A stretch of DNA of 64,000 nucleotides from an uncultured Ruminococcus sp. (GTDB lineage Bacteria; Bacillota; Clostridia; Oscillospirales; Ruminococcaceae). The stretch spans positions 1-64,000 of the forward strand of contig CANQWR010000001.1 in the NCBI GenBank assembly GCA_947627625.1, in the 5' to 3' direction. Below the pieces are notes generated by a model that made no database searches, was not told the origin of the DNA, and was given only the letters and a program-made list of their open reading frames with translations. How positions within the stretch are numbered: position 1 is the first letter of the stretch; each line of letters opens with the position of its first letter. A program made the position numbers and the translations under genes. Shown piece by piece: positions 7,294 through 15,816 of the stretch.

Positions 7294-8637
7294 ATGGCTT
7301 TGAATATCACACGCCCCAACGGTACGCAGGACGTACTGCCGAGAGATGTGTACAAATGGCACACTGTCGAACAAATCGTTAGAGGAACTGCCGAGACTTT
7401 CGGTTTCGGCGAGATAAGAACTCCCTCTTTTGAAAACACCGAACTTTTTATGCGTTCTGTGGGGGAGACTACAGACGTTGTACAGAAAGAGATGTACACA
7501 GTTACCGCAAAAGAGAGCAGTTTCACGCTCCGCCCCGAAGGCACGGCAGGTGCAATAAGGGCAATGCTTCAGAACGGTCTGATGAACGAGGCTATGCCGC
7601 AGAGGGTTTACTATATACTCTCCTGTTTCAGGCACGAGAGACCGCAGGCGGGCAGGCTTAGGGAGTTCCACCAGTTTGGTGTAGAGATGGCGGGAAGTGA
7701 GTTGCCCTGTGCAGATGCGGAGGTAATACTTCTTGCAAAGACCATTCTCGACAGACTTGATATAAAAAATATAAAACTATATATAAATTCAATAGGTTGT
7801 CCCGAGTGCAGAAAGAATTATCACAGGGCTTTGAGGGAGTATTTTTCGGAGAGAAAGGAGAATCTTTGCGAGACTTGTTTAGAGAGACTTGAAAAGAACC
7901 CTATGCGACTTCTTGACTGCAAAGTGAAATCATGTCAGGAAGTCGGCAAAGACGCTCCCGTCACACTTGACTATCTCTGTGAGGACTGCTCCGCACACTT
8001 TGACGGACTTAAAAAATATCTTGACAACATGAAAGTGGAGTATACCGTGAACCCCCGAATAGTGAGAGGACTTGATTATTACACAAGGACTGTCTTTGAG
8101 TTTGTCACGGAGGAGATAGGTGCACAGGGTACTATCTGCGGAGGAGGTCGCTATGACGGTCTTATTGAACAGCTTGGCGGTAAGCACGTTCCCGCACTCG
8201 GTTTCGGAATGGGTATAGAGAGACTTCTGCTTGTTATGGACAGCCAGAACTGTGATTATTTCAACGAAAAGAAGTGCGACCTCTATTTTGCGACTATGGG
8301 CGAAAAGGCATTCCAGAAAGCTATGGAACTCTCAATTCAGCTGAGGGAGTACGGCTATCGTGTGGACTACGACATGATGAACAGAGGACTCAAAGCACAG
8401 ATGAAGTACGCCAACAAAATAGGTGCCGTTTTCACAGCGGTGATAGGTGACAACGAACTTGAAACGCAAAAAGTCCGTATCAAGTATATGGAGTCGGGTG
8501 AGGAGACCGAAATTTCCCTTGACAATTTACCGCTGGTCTTTGAGGAAATTTATCTGAACAAGATGCTCGATTTCATGGACGAAAATTCGGACAGTGACGC
8601 AAGATTTGCATTTATGGGAGATGGTGATATATCATGA
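7294..8637 (+). CDS. hisS: Histidyl-tRNA synthetase
   Basis: A 447-residue class II aminoacyl-tRNA synthetase that charges tRNA-His in the cytosol. The N terminus has the family segment RPNGTQDVLP. Motif 2 lies at about residues 112-128 (FRHERPQAGRLREFHQFG). The histidine-specific motif RGLDYYTRTVFEF is at about 258, followed by GGGRYDGL, and motif 3 is GFGMGIERLL near 305. A C-terminal anticodon-binding domain follows. Two CxxC pairs (CPEC, CETC) lie in the insertion domain. A ribosome site (GAAAGGCG) precedes the ATG. Its stop overlaps the aspS start by 4 bp (ATGA), so the two are translationally coupled. Confidence 0.97.
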   Translation: MALNITRPNGTQDVLPRDVYKWHTVEQIVRGTAETFGFGEIRTPSFENTELFMRSVGETTDVVQKEMYTVTAKESSFTLRPEGTAGAIRAMLQNGLMNEAMPQRVYYILSCFRHERPQAGRLREFHQFGVEMAGSELPCADAEVILLAKTILDRLDIKNIKLYINSIGCPECRKNYHRALREYFSERKENLCETCLERLEKNPMRLLDCKVKSCQEVGKDAPVTLDYLCEDCSAHFDGLKKYLDNMKVEYTVNPRIVRGLDYYTRTVFEFVTEEIGAQGTICGGGRYDGLIEQLGGKHVPALGFGMGIERLLLVMDSQNCDYFNEKKCDLYFATMGEKAFQKAMELSIQLREYGYRVDYDMMNRGLKAQMKYANKIGAVFTAVIGDNELETQKVRIKYMESGEETEISLDNLPLVFEEIYLNKMLDFMDENSDSDARFAFMGDGDIS

Positions 8638-10409
8638 ACGACAATATGAAAGGACTGAAAAGGACACATTACTGCGGTGATGTGAGAGGACTTGAAAGCG
8701 AAATGGGCAGGGAAGTAACTGTCTGTGGGTTTGTCGACAGGGTGAGAAACAAGGGCGGACTTATTTTTATAGTCCTCCGTGACAGGACAGGTCTTATACA
8801 GTTGTCTTTTAACCACAACACAGAGCCTGAAATTTTCGCAAAGGCGGAGAGCTGTAAGAGTGAGTATGTGCTGATGGCGAGGGGAACTGTAATAGAGCGT
8901 GAGAGCAAAAACCCCAATATGCCCACGGGCAATATAGAGATTTTTGTAAATGATTTGAGGATACTCTCAAAGGCACAGACTACCCCCTTTGAGATAGTCA
9001 GCGACACCAAAGTGAACGAGGAACTGAGACTGAAATACAGGTATCTTGATTTGAGACGTGAGCCGTTGCAGAGAAATATAATCATGCGTCACGAGATAGC
9101 GAAAGTGACAAGGGAGTATTTTTACGAGAATGGTTTTATCGAGATAGAGACACCGATGATGATGAAGTCCACACCCGAGGGTGCAAGGGACTATCTGATA
9201 CCGTCCAGAATACACAACGGCAAGTTTTATGCACTCCCACAGTCCCCGCAAATCTATAAACAGTTGCTGATGATTGCGGGTTACGACAGGTATATACAGC
9301 TTGCAAGGTGTTTCCGTGACGAAGACTTGCGTGCAGACAGACAGCCCGAGTTCACACAGATAGATTTGGAGATGTCCTTTGTAGAACCCGAAGACATTCA
9401 GGAGTGCGTAGAGGGCTTTATAAAGAGAGTTTTCAAAGATGTGCTTGATATAGAGATTTCTCTGCCTATGCAGAGACTGACTTTCCGTGAAGCTATGGAC
9501 AGGTACGGCACGGACAAACCCGACACAAGGTACGGTTTTGAGATACGCAACATAACCGAGACTGCCGAAAAAATTGAGTTTCCCGTCTTTGCCGATGCGA
9601 TCAAAAACGGCGGAAGCATCAGGGCTATAAACGTAAAGAACGGAGCAGGTGTCTACACGAGAAAAGAGATAGACAAGCTTATCGAACACGCAAAGGGAAT
9701 AGGTGCGAAAGGTCTTGCGTATATAAGGTGGGCGGACGAGCCGAACTGTTCTTTTAAGAAATTTCTCAAAGAGGGAGAACTTGACGAGTTGTGTTCGGAG
9801 ATGTCCGCTGAAAAGGGAGATTTGATTCTGATTTGTGCCGACAAAAACAAGACAGTACTCGGAACGCTCGGTGCAATAAGACAGATATGTGCAAAGAGAC
9901 TTGAAATTATCCCCGAAAATCAGTACAATTTCCTGTGGATAACCGAAATGCCGTTTTTTGAGTTTGACGACGATTCGCAGACGTGGGTTGCCGCACACCA
10001 CCCGTTCACAATGCCTATGGAGGAGTGCATGGACTATCTTGACACAGAGCCTGAAAAGGTACGTGCAAAGGCGTGGGATTTGGTTCTCAACGGCACGGAG
10101 CTTTCAAGTGGTTCAATGCGTATAACTGATTTTGAGTTGCAACAGAAAATGTTTGAGTCTCTCGGCATGACCGACGAGGAAATACAGGCAAAATTTGGTT
10201 TTCTGGTGGAAGCTTACAGGTACGCTTCACCTCCGCACGGCGGTATGGGAATAGGTCTTGACAGGCTTGCAATGATAATGTGCGGCTGTGACAGTTTGAG
10301 AGATGTGACAGCTTTTCCGAAAGTCCAGAACGCAAGCGAACTGATGAGCGAGTGTCCGTCTGCCGTGGACAATTCGAGCCTTGACGTTCTCGGTATAAGA
10401 CTTAAATAA
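8634..10409 (+). CDS. aspS: Aspartyl-tRNA synthetase
   Basis: A 591-residue bacterial-type class II synthetase. Domains in order: an OB-fold anticodon-binding domain (about 1-110, with VLRDRTGLIQLSF), the catalytic core with motif 2 at about 227 (FRDEDLRADRQPEFTQID), the bacterial GAD insertion (about 290-400), and motif 3 near 540 (GIGLDRLAMI). It attaches aspartate to tRNA-Asp. Whether it is discriminating or also charges tRNA-Asn cannot be told from sequence alone; no gatCAB genes are here. The start overlaps the hisS stop, and this gene pairing is common in Firmicutes. Confidence 0.97.
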   Translation: MNDNMKGLKRTHYCGDVRGLESEMGREVTVCGFVDRVRNKGGLIFIVLRDRTGLIQLSFNHNTEPEIFAKAESCKSEYVLMARGTVIERESKNPNMPTGNIEIFVNDLRILSKAQTTPFEIVSDTKVNEELRLKYRYLDLRREPLQRNIIMRHEIAKVTREYFYENGFIEIETPMMMKSTPEGARDYLIPSRIHNGKFYALPQSPQIYKQLLMIAGYDRYIQLARCFRDEDLRADRQPEFTQIDLEMSFVEPEDIQECVEGFIKRVFKDVLDIEISLPMQRLTFREAMDRYGTDKPDTRYGFEIRNITETAEKIEFPVFADAIKNGGSIRAINVKNGAGVYTRKEIDKLIEHAKGIGAKGLAYIRWADEPNCSFKKFLKEGELDELCSEMSAEKGDLILICADKNKTVLGTLGAIRQICAKRLEIIPENQYNFLWITEMPFFEFDDDSQTWVAAHHPFTMPMEECMDYLDTEPEKVRAKAWDLVLNGTELSSGSMRITDFELQQKMFESLGMTDEEIQAKFGFLVEAYRYASPPHGGMGIGLDRLAMIMCGCDSLRDVTAFPKVQNASELMSECPSAVDNSSLDVLGIRLK

Positions 10410-10426
10410 ATTATAATTTTAGGACC

Positions 10427-10570
10427 GGGGTGTTGAACTGGGGGCTTCGCCCCCAGACCCCCATGAACGATAAGGGGCAGGGGGCTTTGCCCCCTGAACC
10501 CCCACTGGGGGCGTTGCCCCCAGACCCCCATCGGGGGGAAGAATCCCCCCGAACCCCCCATGATTAACCG
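10427..10570. repeat. GC-rich modular hairpin repeat, copy 3
   Basis: Four modules in tandem: CTGGGGGCTTCGCCCCCAG, AGGGGGCTTTGCCCCCT, CTGGGGGCGTTGCCCCCAG and TCGGGGGGAAGAATCCCCCCGA, with ACCCCCAT linkers, ending CCCCCCATGATTAACCGAAAA. It lies between aspS and the ABC transporter. The stem-loops may also serve to end aspS transcription, but no U tract is present. The remainder of the 272-bp gap shows nothing else recognisable. Confidence 0.88.
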
Positions 10571-10681
10571 AAAACTCAAAGATTAGCGGGAACTGACTGC
10601 TGTTTCCATTTTGAGGGAATGGGGGTGTCACTCGATTCGCAAGTCTTACAGTAAATTATAATTTATATGGAGATATACTAA

Positions 10682-12418
10682 ATGAAAACTCTGAGGAGAA
10701 TTTTTTCATACGCAAGACCTTATATTCTCTATTTTGTACTGACGGTTCTTTTCGCACTCGTCGGGACTGCCTTTTCACTTGTCGTGCCTGTCTTTACGGG
10801 TGAAGCTGTGGACTGCTGTGTTGGTGCGGGAAAAGTTGACTTTTCGGGTCTTTGGAGAGTAGTTATAAAACTTGTCGTTGTCTCAATAGCGGGAGGACTT
10901 TTTCAGTGGCTGTCCGTGGTGTTCACAAACAGGCTGTCGTTCCTGACTATAAGGGACTTGCGGAGAGATTTATTTGACAAACTCCAGAAAGTACCTGTCA
11001 AATATATTGACACTCACTCACGGGGTGAACTGACGGACAGAGTTATAAACGACACGGAAATTATTTCGGAAGGTCTTTTGCAGGGCTTTACACAGCTTTT
11101 CAGCGGTGTCGCAACTATAATAGGAACTCTTGCTTTTATGGTGAGTATAAATTTCAAAATAGCCCTTGTTGTCGTTATTTTGACACCCGTTTCGTTTGTA
11201 GTCGCATCGAGAATAGCGAGACTCTCCCACGATTCCTATATGAAGCAGTCCAAACTCAGAGGTGATATGACCGCCCTTGCGGAGGAGACTGTCGGCAATC
11301 AGAAAGTGATAAAGGCGTTTGTTTACGAGGAGAGAGCGGAGGAGAGATTTGCAAAAATAAACAGCGAGTACGGAAAAGCGGGTGCAAGAGCTGTATTTTT
11401 GAGTTCACTGTCGAACCCGTCAACGAGATTTGTAAACGGTCTTATATACACGGCGGTCTGTCTTATGGGAGCATTGGGGGTCACAGGCTATTCGGGTTTT
11501 ATAGGCAGAATGTCTGTCGGCAGGCTCACGAGTTTTCTGTCGTATTCAAACCAGTACACTAAACCTTTTAACGAAATTTCGGGAGTATTTGCCGAACTTC
11601 AAAACGCACTTGCGTCAGCGGAGAGAGTTTTTGACCTGCTTGACGAGGGGGAAATCCCCGACGATTCCGACAAGCTGAAACTTGAAAAGTGTGACGGCAG
11701 AATAAGTTTTGAAAACGTCTGTTTTTCTTACTCTCCCGACAGAGAGCTTATAGAAAATTTCACTCTTGACGTGAAAACGGGACAGAAAATTGCCATAGCG
11801 GGAAAGACGGGTTGCGGGAAGTCCACAATAATAAATCTTCTGCTGAGATTTTACGATATACAGAGTGGCGTGATAAAAATTTCGGGTACTGACACAAGAG
11901 GGATAAATCTTGACAGTATGCGGACTAAGTTCGGAATGGTCTTGCAGGAGACTTGGATTTTTACGGGTACTGTCGCCGAAAACATAGCTTACGGGCTACC
12001 CGATGCACCTGTTGAAAAAATTATTGAGTCGGCAAAGGCTGTCCACGCACACGGTTTTATTTCGAGACTGCCCGACGGCTATAATACCGTAATATCCGAA
12101 AACAGTGGACTGTCTGCGGGGCAGAAACAGCTCATATGTATAGCGAGAGTTATGCTCATGAACCCGCCCATGCTGATACTTGACGAGGCTACGAGTTCAA
12201 TAGACCTCCGCACGGAACACCGCATACAGAAGGCTTTTCACAAGCTGATGGAGGGCAAAACTTCGTTCATAATCGCACACAGGCTGTCGACAATAAGAAA
12301 TTCCGATAAAATTCTTGTCATGGACAGCGGAAAGATCATCGAGCAGGGTACACACAGGGAATTGCTTGAAAAGAGGGGCTTTTACTCGGAATTATACGAG
12401 AGCCAGTTCAGGAGATAA
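10682..12418 (+). CDS. ABC exporter half-transporter, canonical ATPase site (heterodimer type)
   Basis: A 578-residue protein with an N-terminal six-helix exporter membrane domain (about 1-310) and a C-terminal ATPase domain. Walker A is GKTGCGKST (about 377), the signature is the slightly unusual LSAGQKQ (about 477), Walker B with catalytic glutamate is LILDEATSSID (about 500), and the switch histidine is in AHRLST (about 532). A canonical Walker B with a non-canonical signature is what one subunit of a heterodimeric exporter of the TM287/288 or BmrCD kind shows. The convergent gene at 12677-14395 has the complementary pattern. Substrate unknown. The ribosome site TATGGAGATATACTA precedes the ATG. 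Confidence 0.9.
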   Translation: MKTLRRIFSYARPYILYFVLTVLFALVGTAFSLVVPVFTGEAVDCCVGAGKVDFSGLWRVVIKLVVVSIAGGLFQWLSVVFTNRLSFLTIRDLRRDLFDKLQKVPVKYIDTHSRGELTDRVINDTEIISEGLLQGFTQLFSGVATIIGTLAFMVSINFKIALVVVILTPVSFVVASRIARLSHDSYMKQSKLRGDMTALAEETVGNQKVIKAFVYEERAEERFAKINSEYGKAGARAVFLSSLSNPSTRFVNGLIYTAVCLMGALGVTGYSGFIGRMSVGRLTSFLSYSNQYTKPFNEISGVFAELQNALASAERVFDLLDEGEIPDDSDKLKLEKCDGRISFENVCFSYSPDRELIENFTLDVKTGQKIAIAGKTGCGKSTIINLLLRFYDIQSGVIKISGTDTRGINLDSMRTKFGMVLQETWIFTGTVAENIAYGLPDAPVEKIIESAKAVHAHGFISRLPDGYNTVISENSGLSAGQKQLICIARVMLMNPPMLILDEATSSIDLRTEHRIQKAFHKLMEGKTSFIIAHRLSTIRNSDKILVMDSGKIIEQGTHRELLEKRGFYSELYESQFRR

Positions 12419-12423
12419 TATTT

Positions 12424-12625
12424 GAAAATTTGGGGACACTTTCCCCAAACCCCAAAATTAAAACAGTAGACTATAATGGGGTATAACACTCCTGTCCTAA
12501 ACTTTCTTCTTGTTTCCATCATGGGGGGTTCGGGGGGATTCTTCCCCCCGACGGGGGTTTGGGGGCAGAGCCCCCAATGGGGGTTCAGGGGGCAAAGCCC
12601 CCTGCCTCCAATCGTTCTAATTATT
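12424..12625. repeat. GC-rich modular hairpin repeat, copy 4
   Basis: In the opposite orientation to copy 3. It has a leader (AAATTAAAACAGTAGACTAT) and modules TCGGGGGGATTCTTCCCCCCGA, TTGGGGGCAGAGCCCCCAA and AGGGGGCAAAGCCCCCT, then the conserved end CTGCCTCCAATCGTTCTAA. It lies in the convergent gap between the two ABC genes. Confidence 0.88.
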
Positions 12626-12633
12626 GTTCTAAA

Positions 12634-12668
12634 TAAAAAAAGCGGACCGAAGTCCGCCTTTATTTTTT
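12634..12668. terminator. Bidirectional terminator between convergent ABC genes
   Basis: GGCGGAC/GTCCGC(C)-type arms around CGAA, with a T-rich tract on the plus side (TTTATTTTTT) and seven T on the minus side. It serves both the upstream plus-strand gene and the minus-strand gene that ends at 12677. Confidence 0.88.
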
Positions 12669-12676
12669 AATTATTT

Positions 12677-14395
12677 TTAATTATTATCACTCATCTGTGT
12701 TTCGTAAATTTCACGGTACACTTCACAGTTTTCAAGAAGCTCGTTGTGCGTACCCATTCCGACACACTCCCCGTCGTCCATAACTATTATGTTGTCGCAG
12801 TCCTGCAAAGATGTACACCTTTGGGAAATCATCACAACCGCTGAACTGCCCATATTTTCACGGAGAGCTTGACGGAGTTTCAAATCTGTCGAGAAATCAA
12901 GTGCACTGAGACAGTCGTCAAGAATCAGAATTTCGGGACTATTGACCAAAGCCCTTGCGATTGAAATACGCTGTCTCTGACCGCCCGAGAGATTTTTACC
13001 GCCTGAAATATAGGTGTCGAGGACATCGGGCATTTTGCTGACAAATTCCCAACCCTGAGCGGTTTTGAGTGCGGAAATTATCTCCTCATCGGATATATTT
13101 TCACCCCTGAATTTCATATTGTCACGGACAGTTCCCGAAAAGAGGACTGTTTTCTGTAGGGCGATGCCGATTTTTTTTCTGAGTTCCGACTTGTCATATT
13201 CGTTTACGTTCACACCGTTTACAAGGACTTCCCCCTCTGTAGCCCTGTAAAAACAGGGGATAAGGTTTGCGAGGGAAGTTTTTCCGCTGCCCGTACCGCC
13301 TATTATGCCGAGCCGCTGTCCCTTTTGGAGTTTGAAGGAAATATTTTTAACAGCGTACCCCGAGGAATTTTTGTACCCGAAAGAGACATTCTTAAATTCA
13401 AGTACACACGGTTTTTCGGGGATTTCCGCCTTTGCGGGGGTGTCGCTTGTTTCGGAGTCCATTTCAAGAATACTGCTCAATCTCTCTGCCGAGGCGAGAG
13501 CCTTTGTGAAAGTTATTATCAGATTTGCGAGAACGAGGAGTGCAAGGAGAATTTGCGTCATGTAGTTTATCAGTGCAGTCAGTTCGCCCGTCGTGAGACT
13601 ACCGCCGTCTATTCTGAGACCTCCGAACCATATAACGGCAGTTATTCCCAAATTCATAAGAGTGAACGAGACAGGATTCAGGAGTGAAGATATTCTGCCC
13701 GTACGCTCTGCACTGTCGGCAATATCACCTGCACATTTGCCGAATCTCTCTGTCTCCTCAGACTGATTTGAAAAAGCTCTTATAACCCTTGTGCCGTCAA
13801 TGTTCTCCCTTGTCAGCTGTACAGCCCTGTCGAGTTTTTTCTGTACGTTTTTGTACATGGGGACTGTCTTTTTCATTACGAGAGTTATAAAAATTGCGAT
13901 AAGTGGGGCAGTTATCAGGAATATCAGCGATAGTTTGACATCTATTGTTAGAGCCATAACCGTCGCACCGATTACCAAAAATGGAGAGCGTGTCGCAAGC
14001 CTTATGAACATATTCACGCCATTTTGGACAGTGTTGGTGTCGTTTATCAGGCGGTTCACAAGGGAGGAAGCCCCCGTTTCGTCAATGCTCTCATAGGACA
14101 GGGAGTCAATTTTTTTATAGAGTGCATTTCTGAGTTCCGTACCGAAACCGAAAGCACACTGTGATGCGAAATACTGACAGGTCAGGGCAAAGCAGAGACC
14201 GCATACTCCGAGAAGAGCCATAACACCCGCCATTCTGAATATATAACCCGTGTCATTTTCTGCAATTCCAACATCTATAATTTTTGCCGTCACAAGGGGA
14301 ACTATCAGTTCAAAAACCGCCTCAAGCAGCTTGAAAATCGGTCCGAGAAAGAGCTGTTTTCTGTAGTTTCGCAGGTACGGGAGCAGTCTTTTCAC
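12677..14395 (-). CDS. ABC exporter half-transporter with degenerate ATPase site (heterodimer type)
   Basis: A 572-residue protein with an N-terminal exporter membrane domain and a C-terminal ATPase domain. Walker A is GGTGSGKTS (about 366) and the signature is a perfect LSGGQRQR. Walker B reads LILDDCLSALD, so the catalytic glutamate is replaced by aspartate, and the switch region reads MISQRC, so the usual histidine is glutamine. These two changes are the classic degenerate-site changes of heterodimeric exporters. The natural partner is the neighbouring gene at 10682-12418, but it lies on the opposite strand. The GTG start (14393-14395) overlaps the stop of the upstream pyrophosphorylase gene (GTGA). 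Confidence 0.9.
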   Translation of the reverse strand: MKRLLPYLRNYRKQLFLGPIFKLLEAVFELIVPLVTAKIIDVGIAENDTGYIFRMAGVMALLGVCGLCFALTCQYFASQCAFGFGTELRNALYKKIDSLSYESIDETGASSLVNRLINDTNTVQNGVNMFIRLATRSPFLVIGATVMALTIDVKLSLIFLITAPLIAIFITLVMKKTVPMYKNVQKKLDRAVQLTRENIDGTRVIRAFSNQSEETERFGKCAGDIADSAERTGRISSLLNPVSFTLMNLGITAVIWFGGLRIDGGSLTTGELTALINYMTQILLALLVLANLIITFTKALASAERLSSILEMDSETSDTPAKAEIPEKPCVLEFKNVSFGYKNSSGYAVKNISFKLQKGQRLGIIGGTGSGKTSLANLIPCFYRATEGEVLVNGVNVNEYDKSELRKKIGIALQKTVLFSGTVRDNMKFRGENISDEEIISALKTAQGWEFVSKMPDVLDTYISGGKNLSGGQRQRISIARALVNSPEILILDDCLSALDFSTDLKLRQALRENMGSSAVVMISQRCTSLQDCDNIIVMDDGECVGMGTHNELLENCEVYREIYETQMSDNN

Positions 14396-15609
14396 AGTTC
14401 CACTCCGTTCTTTTTCAGGAGTTCCCTTGCCGTGTCAACGGAGTCAGCACCGTGCATATTTTTTATCGGAGCAAACTCTGTCTCCCTGTCTATTTCAAAC
14501 GGCAGACAGTTCCCCTGCATTCTCACTATATCAAGGACGAGAGTTTCGAGTTTATAGCCGTTCGGCTTGTCGGGGATAACAAAATCGCCGTCTCTGTTCA
14601 TGAAAGGTATCTTTTTTTCGGCGAGGTGGACGGGCATTCTTGCGTTGGCGAGTTTTTCAAGGTGTTCGGTGCGGAAGAGGTAGTTCAGGGTGACACCATA
14701 TCTGTATGCGAGTTTCCCCGAGCTGTCAAGCTGAGATTTCATATCATCGGTCATTTCGTAGTACTCAATTATAGAGGGCTTGCCGTTTTCCTTGCAGAGT
14801 ACCCCCACACGCTCAAAGGGGTCTGACTTGCTGACTACTTTACTGCCACACTCATAGCTCATGTCTATGACCGAACCTATGAAAACGGGATCAGCCATTC
14901 TTTGGAGAACGTTGTCAACCGAGAAGACGTTCAGCCATTCAATGCCGTTTTCCTTAAGATTTTTAATCAGTCCCGATTTTACCATTGCGGAGAACCAACT
15001 GCCGTTGCCGTTTGGAGACAGCACAATTGAGTGTCTGTCCTGCATCAGAATTTTCATGTTGAAATCAAGACAGGGGGACATATCCTGAATAAAAAATTTC
15101 ACATATTCCGAATTGTAGCCGAAAAAATTTTTCTCTTTGAGAAATCCGACAGTATCCCTGTTGTTGTCCTCACTTGTCATCACATAGAGAGGAACCCAGG
15201 TGTCCGTCAGCTTTACCACATCGAGAAGATTGTTTATAAGGCACTCAAATATATAGAGTTCCCGTGTGACACCGATATTGTACATACCTTTCGGCTTGTC
15301 CGAACCAAGTCTTGTACCCTGTCCGCCTGCGAGAAGTACACAGGCAACTTTTCCGTCTTTTATAGTTTCGATACCTGTTTTTTTGTATTTCTCACCCTGT
15401 TTTGAAGTAACAGCGGTGTCGGGCGGTTCTATCAGACCATTTTTTGCGGAGTCATCTCTGTTTAACGATTTTAGTACGGAAAAATCCGTCTGTTGTATCT
15501 GTGAGAGAAGACTGTCTTTTTCGGTATCGTCAAGTCGGTCAAAGTAGTACAGCAGGTGTTGTTGACCGTATTCTGTGAGAAGTTTTTCAGCCTCATCGAA
15601 AGAAATCAT
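14392..15609 (-). CDS. UDPGP-family nucleotidyltransferase (UDP-N-acetylglucosamine/UDP-sugar pyrophosphorylase-like)
   Basis: A 405-residue protein. The family signature is ACVLLAGGQGTRLGSDKPKG at about residues 90-109, the UTP-binding loop shared by eukaryote-type UAP1 and UGP enzymes. Further in, MTSEDN, SPNGNGSWF and an asparagine/aspartate-rich sugar site (EWLNVFSVDNVL) fit the UAP/UDPGP type 1 fold. It would make UDP-GlcNAc, UDP-GalNAc or UDP-Glc from UTP and the sugar 1-phosphate; the exact sugar cannot be read off. It is not the bacterial GlmU or GalU type. The ATG has AGGGGGA 7 nt upstream. It leads an operon with the degenerate ABC half-transporter. Confidence 0.88.
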   Translation of the reverse strand: MISFDEAEKLLTEYGQQHLLYYFDRLDDTEKDSLLSQIQQTDFSVLKSLNRDDSAKNGLIEPPDTAVTSKQGEKYKKTGIETIKDGKVACVLLAGGQGTRLGSDKPKGMYNIGVTRELYIFECLINNLLDVVKLTDTWVPLYVMTSEDNNRDTVGFLKEKNFFGYNSEYVKFFIQDMSPCLDFNMKILMQDRHSIVLSPNGNGSWFSAMVKSGLIKNLKENGIEWLNVFSVDNVLQRMADPVFIGSVIDMSYECGSKVVSKSDPFERVGVLCKENGKPSIIEYYEMTDDMKSQLDSSGKLAYRYGVTLNYLFRTEHLEKLANARMPVHLAEKKIPFMNRDGDFVIPDKPNGYKLETLVLDIVRMQGNCLPFEIDRETEFAPIKNMHGADSVDTARELLKKNGVEL

Positions 15610-15645
15610 AAAAAAATCCCCCTGTTTCTAAAGTGTGATATTAGT

Positions 15646-15674
15646 ATTATAACACAGGGAGAATTTTATGTCAA
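15646..15674 (-). promoter_or_regulatory. SigA-type promoter of the UDPGP-ABC operon
   Basis: On the minus strand TTGACA (15669-15674) and TATAAT (15646-15651) are separated by 17 bp, about 35 bp before the ATG. Confidence 0.88.
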
Positions 15675-15737
15675 GTAAATTGTCCAAAAGGGAGTAAATC
15701 GGACAGTCTTGAAAAAATAATTTAATTTGTTTTTCTG

Positions 15738-15766
15738 TTGACTGTTCATGTAAAATGTGATATAAT
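15738..15766 (+). promoter_or_regulatory. SigA-type promoter of the aquaporin gene
   Basis: TTGACT (15738-15743) and TATAAT (15761-15766) with a 17-bp spacer ending in TGA (extended -10 like). Confidence 0.85.
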
Positions 15767-15816
15767 ATTTACAAGCCATATTCAGTGGCAAATTTTAGTG
15801 GAAAGGAGTGGAGAGA

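Noticed and set aside
8967..10001. 344-residue minus-strand frame
   Set aside because: Antisense shadow of aspS, which is intact and well supported.
10427..10570. CRISPR-like array
   Set aside because: The repeats are adjacent palindromes with very short, nearly constant linkers; there are no unique spacers and no cas genes.
12476..12670. Gly/Pro/Trp-rich small ORF (also similar ones near 10.5, 49.8, 55.3, 55.6 and 63.8 kb)
   Set aside because: These are translations of the GC-rich repeat modules. Frames differ between copies and none has a consistent ribosome site.
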